Of a stretch of 29,916 nucleotides of DNA, positions 6,105-11,629 are shown in pieces; within the stretch, counting starts at the first letter, position 1, and each line of letters begins with the position of its first letter. Below the pieces are notes generated by a model, which made no database searches, was not told the DNA's origin, and saw only the letters and a program-made list of their open reading frames with translations. The DNA is from a virus. The position numbers were made by a program, and so were the translations under genes. The stretch covers positions 1 through 29,916 of the IMG/VR virus record IMGVR_UViG_3300036759_000109, one strand, 5' to 3'.

Positions 6105-6302
6105 ATGAGCCAAGTGATAGCCGACAAGAGCGCATGGGACCGGGTTAAGGTCGGCCGGGCCGACCGGGCCCGGAGCTTCTCACACTCAATCACGATTGCC
6201 CCCGATGAAAACGGAGGCAAGCCACGACGGCTCTTGCTCACGCGGGATGAGCTTATCGCGCTAGCGGAGCTTTCCACGGAGTACGTAAACCAAGTGCTCT
6301 AA
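6105..6302 (+). CDS. Small protein of unknown function
   Basis: 65 aa starting MSQVIADKSAWDRVKVGRAD. It begins 2 bp after the preceding stop codon, with GCCGGGGG as ribosome binding site. The middle (ARSFSHSITIAP) looks like a beta strand and the end (LTRDELIALAELSTEYVNQVL) like an amphipathic helix. No family recognised. Confidence 0.65.
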   Translation: MSQVIADKSAWDRVKVGRADRARSFSHSITIAPDENGGKPRRLLLTRDELIALAELSTEYVNQVL

Positions 6303-6310
6303 CTAGTGAG

Positions 6311-6371
6311 GAAGCGGCACGAGCCCAACCGCTCCGGGCCCGTGCCGCTTCTGCTCTATTTAGGGAGGTGG
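6311..6371 (+). promoter_or_regulatory. Hairpin-leader cassette B
   Basis: GAAGCGGCACG (6311-6321) pairs perfectly with CGTGCCGCTTC (6341-6351), extended by GCCC/GGGC across a 1-nt mismatch. The following 23 bases (6349-6371), ending TTTAGGGAGGTGG, are identical to 7043-7065. The last bases are the ribosome binding site of the gene at 6376. Confidence 0.6.
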
Positions 6372-6375
6372 CATA

Positions 6376-6993
6376 ATGCCAACAGAAACAGAGCACAACG
6401 GTACTCCGCAAAGGAGGCGGAGCAAGATCAAGGTTGCCGCCACGGCGGCAGCAATCACCTTCGCGCTCCTTGTCGTCGTGAGCATCATCGCAAACGCGGC
6501 CGGGGGCGGAAACTCCACAAGCTCAACCGCAACGTCTGTGAGTCAAACCCCGGAGGATCTCGGGAGCCTTAACGGCTCTTCCCCGGCCGTCGTGCCCACG
6601 GAAACGGAGCCCACGGAATCAGCCCCGCCGGCTCCGCCTCACGTCAAGTGGACAGCCAAGCGGATTGTCTTCCGTGTCCGGGGCTACGCCCCTTCGGGCG
6701 TCTCGATCACCTACGGGAGCGACAGTGACAACCGCTCCCCGCAAGGCGGCATGGGGCCTCTCGGAGACGGCACGGCCGTCCCCTGGGAAGCGTCCGTGAA
6801 GTATCACGCGGACGATCTCTATTACAGCCTTACGGCTCAGCTTGAAGGCGGGGGCAACGTTACCGCCAAGGTTTACGTCAAGCTGATACAGCACATGAGC
6901 GACGGCACGACGCGAAGCGGGATGAAGGTCTGCGACACGGGACACGCATCTGGGTCGTACAACATCGCAGATGCCCAGTGTGAAAACTTCTAG
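6376..6993 (+). CDS. Membrane-anchored or exported MmpS-like protein
   Basis: 205 aa with GGGAGGTGG just before the ATG. A basic N-terminus (RRRSKIK) precedes one hydrophobic helix (~19-41), then a low-complexity Ser/Thr/Pro linker (~44-88) and a beta-rich C-terminal domain. VKWTAKRIVFRVRGYAPS followed by VSITYG, VPWEASVKY and GGNVTAKVYVK matches the general strand pattern of MmpS-type and related actinobacterial secreted domains. Two Cys near the end (C186, C203) may pair outside the cell. Phages often carry such proteins as surface-modifying cargo. Fold assignment by pattern only. Confidence 0.7.
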   Translation: MPTETEHNGTPQRRRSKIKVAATAAAITFALLVVVSIIANAAGGGNSTSSTATSVSQTPEDLGSLNGSSPAVVPTETEPTESAPPAPPHVKWTAKRIVFRVRGYAPSGVSITYGSDSDNRSPQGGMGPLGDGTAVPWEASVKYHADDLYYSLTAQLEGGGNVTAKVYVKLIQHMSDGTTRSGMKVCDTGHASGSYNIADAQCENF

Positions 6994-7009
6994 CCCCGTA
7001 AATCGGGAG

Positions 7010-7065
7010 GAAAGCCCACGGTCCCAGGCGGGCCCGTGGGCTTTCTGCTCTATTTAGGGAGGTGG
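7010..7065 (+). promoter_or_regulatory. Hairpin-leader cassette C
   Basis: GAAAGCCCACGG (7010-7021) pairs perfectly with CCGTGGGCTTTC (7034-7045) over 12 bp. The arms differ from cassette B, yet the 23 bases that follow the stem are identical to those of B. The stem is thus conserved by pairing and the tail by sequence. Confidence 0.6.
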
Positions 7066-7074
7066 GGATACGGG

Positions 7075-7281
7075 ATGCCCACACTTGCACACATTGACTA
7101 TTGGCGGCCGGATACGTGCCCGCCACTGGTCACGGGCCCGGACGGGATAACCCAGCTAAGGCGCTTCCGTGTCGAGGCGGTTATCTACGCGAAGGACCGG
7201 GGCGAAGCCCAACGGGATCTGAGCGCGGCGCGAATGTTCCTCGCGGCCGGCCGGATCATGCGCAACACGGAGGGAGCTTAA
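7075..7281 (+). CDS. Small protein of unknown function
   Basis: 68 aa, MPTLAHIDYWRPDTCPP at the start. The ATG at 7075 follows GGGAGGTGG by 9 nt; an upstream in-frame ATG at 7036 falls inside the hairpin and is unlikely. A basic, probably helical C-terminal half (YAKDRGEAQRDLSAARMFLA). No family recognised. Confidence 0.65.
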   Translation: MPTLAHIDYWRPDTCPPLVTGPDGITQLRRFRVEAVIYAKDRGEAQRDLSAARMFLAAGRIMRNTEGA

Positions 7282-7284
7282 GGG

Positions 7285-7623
7285 TTGACGCCTGAGGAAG
7301 CCCGCTCTTGGTTGAGCGAGCGGGCCGCTTTCTACCGCAGGGAGGCGGAAGCCTTCATTGCTGCGGAAAGCGCCCCTCAGCCGATCCTGAGCCGCAAGCA
7401 AGACGCGCGATATGCCCTCGTTTACAGCCTCGTAGCCCAGGAGCTTACGGGGCTTTACAAAGCTCTCTATGAGAGTGAAGGGAGAGGGAGTGAAACTGGG
7501 CATGAAGAGGAAGGGCCGCCATCGGCGGGAAGAGCAACAGGCGCGCGGCCAGGGCTACGGGCCGCCGATCCCCGGCCGCATCCTCGGCTGGGACGATTGG
7601 CTAGTGCTCGCCAGGCGGGATGA
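7285..7623 (+). CDS. Small helical protein whose 3' end overlaps the next gene out of frame
   Basis: 112 aa from TTG at 7285, with GGAGGG 10 nt upstream and only 3 bp after the previous stop. Residues 1-66 form a natural-looking helical domain (EARSWLSERAAFYRREAEAFI, YSLVAQELTGLYKALYE). From residue ~67 the composition turns to Arg/Pro/Gly and the frame runs through the first 122 bp of the following gene. The original stop may have been lost, or the true functional part is just the helical domain. No family recognised. Confidence 0.55.
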   Translation: MTPEEARSWLSERAAFYRREAEAFIAAESAPQPILSRKQDARYALVYSLVAQELTGLYKALYESEGRGSETGHEEEGPPSAGRATGARPGLRAADPRPHPRLGRLASARQAG

Positions 7624-7921
7624 TGGCACGCTCGTTTACCGCGGGTTTGAATATGATCCCCGTTGGCTTACCGCCCCGCACGAGGGAGATGCCCTCTACG
7701 GTTCGCCAGAGTGGCGGATTGACAACGCTTACATGCTTCACCGGATCAAGGCGGAAGACGCGGCCGATCTCTCCGGCTGGGCCCTGGCCGAGGCGCTCCA
7801 CGTCTCCGATGATGCTTTCGCGGAAGGGAGCGCGAAGGTCTATCTTCCCGCCCGGAAAGAGCTAGAGCTTAACAGAATCAGACAACAGAATCGTACAACA
7901 GGACAAACCAACATCACTTAA
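7502..7921 (+). CDS. Conserved-looking protein of unknown function
   Basis: 139 aa from the ATG at 7502 (MKRKGRHRREEQ); an ATG at 7469 would add 11 residues but lacks a ribosome binding site, whereas GGGAGAGGGAG precedes 7502. After a basic N-terminus comes a compact domain with ILGWDDWLVLARRDDGTLVY and FEYDPRWL, then an acidic helical part and a polar tail. Starts inside the previous gene in another frame. No family recognised. Confidence 0.65.
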   Translation: MKRKGRHRREEQQARGQGYGPPIPGRILGWDDWLVLARRDDGTLVYRGFEYDPRWLTAPHEGDALYGSPEWRIDNAYMLHRIKAEDAADLSGWALAEALHVSDDAFAEGSAKVYLPARKELELNRIRQQNRTTGQTNIT

Positions 7922-7936
7922 TGGGAGGTGGCAACA

Positions 7937-8233
7937 GTGAACGATGCCGAAGTGAGCCAGGCAGCAAACGAGCGCCGCAACGGCGGGCTCTTCATGGACG
8001 CGGCCGGGGAGTTTTACGGCCCGGAAGCCAGGCAGGCATACGAGGATTATTACGGGAGACTGACGGTAGAGGTTAACGCGGAAGACTTGGCGGCAGCCCT
8101 GGCGACCGTTGACGCGGTAACCGATATCCGGGCGCTCTCATATGACGAGCTTGCCGCGAAGCTCATCAAGCATCTATCAAACGAGCCAGGGGCGGCAGAG
8201 GAAAGCGCATGGACTCAGGAGACATTGAGATAA
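7937..8233 (+). CDS. Small acidic protein of unknown function
   Basis: 98 aa from the GTG at 7937 (MNDAEVSQAANERR). GGGAGGTGGCAAC just upstream copies the ribosome binding site of the leader cassettes, so this start is preferred over the GTG at 7928 that lies within it. Mostly helical by composition (DLAAALATVDAVTDIRALSY). It overlaps the next gene by 25 bp. Confidence 0.65.
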   Translation: MNDAEVSQAANERRNGGLFMDAAGEFYGPEARQAYEDYYGRLTVEVNAEDLAAALATVDAVTDIRALSYDELAAKLIKHLSNEPGAAEESAWTQETLR

Positions 8234-8430
8234 CCCGCACGGACGGGAAGCTAGGCATAGCCGGATGGCTTCCGGGCCGAACCATGGCCGTAATTCACTG
8301 GCGGGTTAACGGCTCACCATACCCATACACGGCCGTAACCCATTCGGAGCCGGCCGCGCTCATCCAGCTACGGTCAATCAACGCCCACCAAGAGACAACG
8401 CTCATCAAGGCAAGGCTCAAGATCAGGTGA
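8209..8430 (+). CDS. Small beta-rich protein of unknown function
   Basis: 73 aa starting MDSGDIEITRTDGKLGIAGW, translated from within the end of the preceding gene with GGCAGAGGAAAG upstream. Alternating residues and aromatic positions (MAVIHWRVNGSPYPYTAV) suggest a small beta sheet followed by a C-terminal helix. No family recognised. Confidence 0.6.
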   Translation: MDSGDIEITRTDGKLGIAGWLPGRTMAVIHWRVNGSPYPYTAVTHSEPAALIQLRSINAHQETTLIKARLKIR

Positions 8431-8441
8431 GCCGTGAGGAT

Positions 8442-8481
8442 GGCGGCCGGGGTAAAAACGTGGGGACGTATCCCGGCCGCC
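8442..8481 (+). terminator. Hairpin terminator after the 5845-8430 gene group
   Basis: GGCGGCCGGG (8442-8451) pairs perfectly with CCCGGCCGCC (8472-8481) around a 20-nt loop, 12 bp past a stop codon and before a 50-bp gap. Confidence 0.55.
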
Positions 8482-8533
8482 TTCCCCCTGGCTCAAACTC
8501 TCACAACCGGGGCAGGGAGAGAAGGGGTGATCT

Positions 8534-8929
8534 ATGGCAAGAGAGGCATGCAATCACGCGGGATGCAGCAAGCCTCGTGAGGCTCGCGGATTGTGTGTGA
8601 AGCATTACAAGCAATGGCAGCGAGGCACATACCGGGAAGAGGAAGATGAGCCCGAAGCCGACGCCTGGCTATTGCCCGACGATGATGGCTATATTGATCC
8701 TGTAGCTATCGAGGTGGCCGTGCACGGGCTCCGCCCTATCTGCATGACGCAAGCGGAGCGTGAAGTTGCGGCAAGTATCATATTGGATAACGAGGGAAAT
8801 GAGGTAACGCTTCTAGCTCACCTGAGTTTGCCTAGCGCGAAAGCGGCGCGGGAGTTGGCGGCAAAGGTACGCGAGCCAGAAACGGAGGAAGATGAAACCC
8901 CCTTTGGGGGATTTCTGGCGGCAGCGTGA
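8534..8929 (+). CDS. Protein with an N-terminal C-x4-C...C-x2-H zinc motif
   Basis: 131 aa; GAGAGAAGGGGTG lies upstream. Residues 6-24 read CNHAGCSKPREARGLCVKHY, the zinc-binding motif often found at the start of phage HNH nucleases and small DNA-binding proteins (C6, C11, C21, H24). No HNH motif follows; the rest is an acidic domain with one beta/helix region and an acidic tail, so it is not a nuclease on this evidence. Possible nucleic-acid-binding regulator. Confidence 0.7.
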   Translation: MAREACNHAGCSKPREARGLCVKHYKQWQRGTYREEEDEPEADAWLLPDDDGYIDPVAIEVAVHGLRPICMTQAEREVAASIILDNEGNEVTLLAHLSLPSAKAARELAAKVREPETEEDETPFGGFLAAA

Positions 8930-8969
8930 GGGGGCTTGAAGCTTCCGGGCCTTGAGCCCGGGAGATAAA

Positions 8970-9022
8970 GGGGAGCGGGTTAGGGTTTCGGTTTTGCCAC
9001 CTTCCCCCTTAGCCCGCTCCCC
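8970..9022 (+). terminator. 16-bp hairpin directly upstream of the tmRNA-like RNA
   Basis: Bases 8970-8985 pair with 9007-9022 (16 bp, two G-U pairs) around a 21-nt loop. It follows the stop codon at 8929 and ends 4 nt before the RNA at 9027. The absence of a T-tract leaves terminator and RNase III processing site both open. Confidence 0.5.
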
Positions 9023-9026
9023 GCCC

Positions 9027-9163
9027 GGGGGCGGAAGGTATCGACTGATCAGCTAACGGCGGACTCCCGCTTACCGGGCGCGCGTCCGTGTTTGGCGAGT
9101 AAGCGGCACGGATGAGACATCGTTAGCTGGGGCAGGATCGGGGTTCAATTCCCCGCGCCTCCA
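9027..9163 (+). ncRNA. Minimal tmRNA-like RNA (tRNA-like domain plus P2-like helix)
   Basis: Acceptor stem GGGGGCG (9027-9033) pairs with CGCCTCC (9156-9162). Its only wobble is G3-U70 (9029/9160), the alanine identity pair, and the discriminator is A (9163). The 5' side reads GAAGGTATCGAC, matching the GG-xx-UCGAC block of the tmRNA D-loop; a canonical D stem is missing, as in tmRNA. The T arm is CGGGG-TTCAATT-CCCCG (9139-9155), preceded by AGGAT as in actinobacterial tmRNA. CAGCTAACG (9050-9058) pairs perfectly with CGTTAGCTG (9121-9129), in the place of helix P2. The 62-nt interior holds CCGCTTAC/GTAAGCGG (9067-9074/9099-9106) and CGTCCGTG/CACGGATG (9083-9090/9107-9114), which interleave like a pseudoknot. 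Bacterial tmRNAs are about 350 nt; this is 137 nt and shows no clear degron tag. CCA is not encoded. Confidence 0.75.
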
Positions 9164-9192
9164 CGCGGTAAGACAACAACGAAGGGGCAAGG

Positions 9193-9393
9193 ATGCCACG
9201 GCATAGCGGAGGCGGAGGCGGAACGAAGCGCCGCTACCATCAATCAAAGCGAAACCGCAATGTGAGCAATTACCGGAAGCGCCTAGAGAAGCGGGGGCAG
9301 TCTGCCGCTTCCGTCCGGATGGCTCCGCTTGATATACTTCGGAGGCGCGCAAGAGCACGCGGGGAGCCCGTTGAGGAAGGCGAGGCAGCATGA
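9193..9393 (+). CDS. Small, very basic protein, possible RNA/DNA binder
   Basis: 66 aa, MPRHSGGGGGTKRRYHQSKR at the start, with GAAGGGGCAAGG upstream of the ATG. About a third of the residues are Arg or Lys, in an N-terminal disordered Gly/Arg/Lys segment and a helical middle (NYRKRLEKRG). It starts 29 nt after the tmRNA-like RNA. It lacks SmpB signatures. A nucleic-acid-binding role is inferred only from charge. Confidence 0.6.
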   Translation: MPRHSGGGGGTKRRYHQSKRNRNVSNYRKRLEKRGQSAASVRMAPLDILRRRARARGEPVEEGEAA

Positions 9394-9656
9394 GCACGCT
9401 AGTTAAACTATTTACCCCGTGGTATGACCACGGCCGGAGATTCGTGGGCATCAAGCCAGGCGAGGCAGACAAGCTCGTTGCCCAGGGCTTGACGGCGAGC
9501 TATGCGGAAGGCACGGTTACGATCTCCGATCCGGCTGGGCAGTATGGCACCAAGTATTACCCCGTCAACAAGCATTTGCACCGTAGGCACATCATCAAAT
9601 GGGTTGACGGCTTCAACGAGCGAGCCCATGAGCGGGTCCGTAAGGAGCGGGCCTGA
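9390..9656 (+). CDS. Small protein of unknown function
   Basis: 88 aa; its ATG overlaps the preceding stop codon (ATGA), so the two genes are translationally coupled. Sequence features: YDHGRRFVGIKPGEADKLVA near the start, a beta-rich centre (YAEGTVTISDPAGQYG) and a His/Arg-rich C-terminal helix. No family recognised. A near-perfect repressor-type site lies in its first codons. Confidence 0.65.
   Translation: MSTLVKLFTPWYDHGRRFVGIKPGEADKLVAQGLTASYAEGTVTISDPAGQYGTKYYPVNKHLHRRHIIKWVDGFNERAHERVRKERA
9398..9408 (+). promoter_or_regulatory. Intragenic repressor-type site GCTAGTTAAAC
   Basis: 10/11 match to the dispersed motif within codons 3-7 of the gene at 9390, oriented with transcription. 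Could be chance in a coding sequence; cluster A stoperators also occur within genes (established knowledge). Confidence 0.35.
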
Positions 9657-9674
9657 GAGCGCCTCTGGCAACGG

Positions 9675-9715
9675 GCAAGCCCCCGAAGCGGTATCACTAC
9701 CGCACGGGGGCTTGC
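9675..9715. terminator. Bidirectional terminator between convergent genes
   Basis: GCAAGCCCCCG (9675-9685) pairs perfectly with CGGGGGCTTGC (9705-9715), and inside it GCGGTA/TACCGC (9688-9693/9698-9703) adds 6 bp around a TCAC loop. GTTTG follows on the plus strand. It separates the rightward gene ending at 9656 from the leftward gene ending at 9740. Confidence 0.75.
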
Positions 9716-9739
9716 GTTTGCGCTGAGCCCGCCTGGGCC

Positions 9740-9991
9740 CTATCTGACGGCTTGCACGAGGGGCCGCCGTGGGCGGGGCTCATGCTCCCGCTCGTGGGCG
9801 ACGATCGCGGCCCAGGCCCCGGGGATCGTCCAAACCCGGTACAGCCCTTGAGGGGAAGACTTGAGACGCCAAACGTAGAGCTTCCCGGTAACTCCCCGCC
9901 ATATGCGCCAACCGGGATTATTCGCCCGGATCTCCGCAAGCTCTAGTTGCTCCGCTATCGTCTCGATTGGCTCCCCGCCCATCATGATCAT
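9740..9991 (-). CDS. Small protein of unknown function, lone leftward gene
   Basis: 83 aa from the ATG at 9991 (MIMMGGEPIETIAEQLELAE); GGGCGGGG precedes it. In-frame ATGs at 10042 and 10138 would lengthen it, and the promoter ending 12 nt before 10138 makes that start possible, but the added residues are an unnatural Arg/Pro/Gly run. The core (LELAEIRANNPGWRIWRGVTG, LYVWRLK) resembles small proteins seen in actinobacterial mobile elements (from memory), function unknown. It runs against its neighbours and carries a perfect repressor-type site at its promoter, so it may be controlled by the repressor. Confidence 0.6.
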   Translation of the reverse strand: MIMMGGEPIETIAEQLELAEIRANNPGWRIWRGVTGKLYVWRLKSSPQGLYRVWTIPGAWAAIVAHEREHEPRPRRPLVQAVR

Positions 9992-10150
9992 CCATCCCCG
10001 CCCGGTCTCCGGAGCGGGGCCCCTGCCCGTCGTTTTGCCCATACGGAAGGAAGCTCTAAGGGCACGCGGCCGGGAGGGGCTCCGCCCCTGGATGCCCCGC
10101 CCCACTCCCGTAACTCGTGGGACGATTTCCCGGGGCATCCTAAGACGGGA

Positions 10151-10176
10151 AGTATAGCCGAGGCAGGTTAACTAGC
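10151..10176 (-). promoter_or_regulatory. Promoter with a perfect repressor-type site
   Basis: On the minus strand TATACT (10156-10151) is a good -10 box and GCTAGTTAACC (10176-10166) lies 9 nt upstream, over the spacer and -35 region. It drives the leftward gene at 9740. A repressor bound there would block polymerase. Confidence 0.55.
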
Positions 10177-10460
10177 CGGCCCTCTTCGGCAAGTTTCCGC
10201 GGGGCCAACGGGGCCCTGGGAGGGCTTGAGTGGGCCCGATCGGGGTTGCGGAGGCCAGAGGTTGCCGCCTGGGCCCCCTGCCTGCCCGGTCCTGGCCAGG
10301 CTTCCAACGCTTTCACCTGGGCAAACTTGCCCCCGCGTAACGCTGGCAAGATCATCGGAGGTTTACTAGCCGCGAAGGCGTGTCTAGTTCCCCGTTGGGC
10401 TTAGTGTTGGTGCAGGCTTTATCGTGGCGTTAGCTTGGAGTGGAGACGGTAAGGGGTGGC
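10177..10460. other. Intergenic region with one GCTAGTAAACC site
   Basis: No gene is convincing here; a leftward 71-codon frame across it has an Arg/Pro/Ala composition and no ribosome binding site. It holds a minus-oriented GCTAGTAAACC at 10370-10360 (10/11 to the main motif) and TAGACA (minus, 10386-10381), a good -35 box without a matching -10. CCTGGCCAGG palindromes near 10290 have no obvious role. Confidence 0.35.
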
Positions 10461-10679
10461 ATGAGCGAGCGTGGGAGCGAGCAAGAGCAGGAACAGGCCC
10501 GGAAGCTTAGCTATCACCTGAGGCAAGCCCGCCTCTGGCTAGAACAGATGGCAAACGAGGAAGCGAAAGCCTCAGAGATCGTTGAGGGACAACCCGCACT
10601 AAAAGCCCTGTATGACTCCAACGTTGCCCCGCTCCTAGCCCGGCTGGACACGCTATGTAAGCGCTATTGCGGAAAGTAG
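10461..10679 (+). CDS. Small helical protein of unknown function
   Basis: 72 aa from the ATG at 10461 (MSERGSEQEQEQARKLS); AAGGGGTGGC lies just before it, so the in-frame upstream ATG at 10440 is rejected. Nearly all helical: LSYHLRQARLWLEQMANEEA and then a second helix ending in LDTLCKRYCGK with two Cys. The Gln/Glu-rich first helix could form a coiled coil. No family recognised. Confidence 0.6.
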   Translation: MSERGSEQEQEQARKLSYHLRQARLWLEQMANEEAKASEIVEGQPALKALYDSNVAPLLARLDTLCKRYCGK

Positions 10680-10692
10680 TTCCCGCCTGGGC

Positions 10693-10722
10693 TTGCACCG
10701 TTGCTAGTAAACCGCATAAGGT
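10693..10722 (+). promoter_or_regulatory. Candidate promoter with a GCTAGTAAACC site in its spacer
   Basis: TTGCAC (10693-10698) and TAAGGT (10717-10722) are 18 bp apart, and GCTAGTAAACC (10703-10713) lies between them. It would drive the membrane-protein gene at 10886 across a 160-bp leader. The boxes are weak; the operator-in-spacer arrangement repeats that at 3364-3392. Confidence 0.4.
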
Positions 10723-10885
10723 TCCCGGTAGTGACCGACCTTAACCGCGAGCCCGGACCTGCACGGCCCGGCTCTTGCCACCCCCAAGCAAGGTAATGCG
10801 GAGGCCGGCCACTGCGAGCGGGGGGCGGGCCCTGTTCCCCAAGCCAGAGGCCCGCTCTCCGCATCAACGCGGGAGCAAAGGGCAA

Positions 10886-11032
10886 ATGTGGCCGGTAATT
10901 GAAGCTATCTTGGCCGTGATAGGCGGCATGTTTGTTGCATCCTGGGTAATGGTGATCATTTGGTCGATCGTTGACCGGATCGCCTATGACCGGGCTGCAC
11001 GTCGCAAGACGGAGCATCTCCGGTACCACTAG
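10886..11032 (+). CDS. Small single-pass membrane protein
   Basis: 48 aa from the ATG at 10886 (MWPVIEAILAVIGGMFVASW), preceded by GGGAGCAAAGGGC. One long hydrophobic helix spans residues ~3-26, followed by a basic cytoplasmic tail (DRIAYDRAARRKTEHLRYH). The size and placement opposite the lysis genes would fit a small membrane regulator, second holin or exclusion protein, but nothing decides among these. Confidence 0.55.
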   Translation: MWPVIEAILAVIGGMFVASWVMVIIWSIVDRIAYDRAARRKTEHLRYH

Positions 11033-11046
11033 CCCAGGGCAAGCGA

Positions 11047-11080
11047 AGAGCCCCGGGCCGCCGAAGCGGGCCGGGGCTCT
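11047..11080. terminator. Bidirectional terminator between convergent genes
   Basis: AGAGCCCCGG(G)CC (11047-11059) pairs with GGCCGGGGCTCT (11069-11080), followed by CTTGT. It closes the plus-strand gene ending at 11032 and the whole leftward late operon, whose last gene ends at 11097. Confidence 0.7.
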
Positions 11081-11096
11081 CTTGTGCCCATGGTGC

Positions 11097-11591
11097 TTAT
11101 CCGGTTGTCGTGCGCCTGCCCCCGCGCCGCGTTGTGCCCGTCGTGCCCGTGCTCCGCGTGCTTCTGCGCCTGGGAAGGTCGGGGGCTCCGTCAGGCTCCG
11201 GGGGGTTGAAAGTGACCGGGGGAGCCGTGACGGGCGGAGGCGTCCGCGTGCCGCCTGCCGTCTCCGCCTCCCATTGCGATGTGATCTCCTGAGGGATGCG
11301 GCCCCGGTCGTTGACCGAAATCCCGCGTTCCCTCGCCCAGGTCCGGATCTCTGCCGAACGCTCCCGGTCGCTCGTGCTCCGCGTCCGCGTCATGTGTGCC
11401 GGGGGAGCCCCCACGCGGCCCAGCTTGCGCGCTCCCTCAAGGTAAGGGCCCATCTCCGCCCGGAGCTTGCTTGCGTTGGCCGCGCTCAAATCGATCTCGT
11501 AAGCTTTGCCGTCCAAGCCGAAGAAAACCGTTCCGTCGGCCGGGCCTCCGTTGAGATCATCCTCAAGGAACGTCTCAATGCGTTGCGCCAT
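11097..11591 (-). CDS. Lsr2-like nucleoid-associated protein (phage-encoded silencer)
   Basis: 164 aa from the ATG at 11591 (MAQRIETFLEDDLNGG), with AGGGAAG just upstream; an extension to 11642 would add 17 residues. Lsr2 bridges AT-rich DNA and silences foreign genes. The dimerisation domain (~1-60) carries the family pattern GGPADGTVFFGLDGKAYEIDL; the C-terminal DNA-binding domain (~87-125) has SAEIRTWARERG and the RGR motif in NDRGRIPQEI, which inserts into the minor groove. Unlike host Lsr2 (about 110 aa) it has an extra ~40-residue tail rich in Pro, Thr and Arg. It is the last gene of the late operon but appears to have its own repressor-controlled promoter. Prophage-encoded Lsr2 relatives (for example CgpS of Corynebacterium) keep prophages silent, so a role in lysogeny is likely. 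Confidence 0.9.
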   Translation of the reverse strand: MAQRIETFLEDDLNGGPADGTVFFGLDGKAYEIDLSAANASKLRAEMGPYLEGARKLGRVGAPPAHMTRTRSTSDRERSAEIRTWARERGISVNDRGRIPQEITSQWEAETAGGTRTPPPVTAPPVTFNPPEPDGAPDLPRRRSTRSTGTTGTTRRGGRRTTTG

Positions 11592-11629
11592 CTCTTCCCT
11601 CGCTTCCCTCGTTGGGATCTCCGGAAGGC

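Noticed and set aside
8534-8929. HNH endonuclease
   Set aside because: The zinc motif at the start matches, but the H-N-H core is absent in the remaining sequence.
9090-9163. An ordinary tRNA gene sharing the T arm at 9139-9155
   Set aside because: No 5' acceptor strand, D arm or 5-bp anticodon arm fits within 73-95 nt of the 3' end; the matching acceptor strand is 137 nt away with tmRNA-type sequence.
10140-10355. Leftward 71-codon frame
   Set aside because: Unnatural Ala/Pro/Arg composition, no ribosome binding site, and it covers a promoter/operator region.
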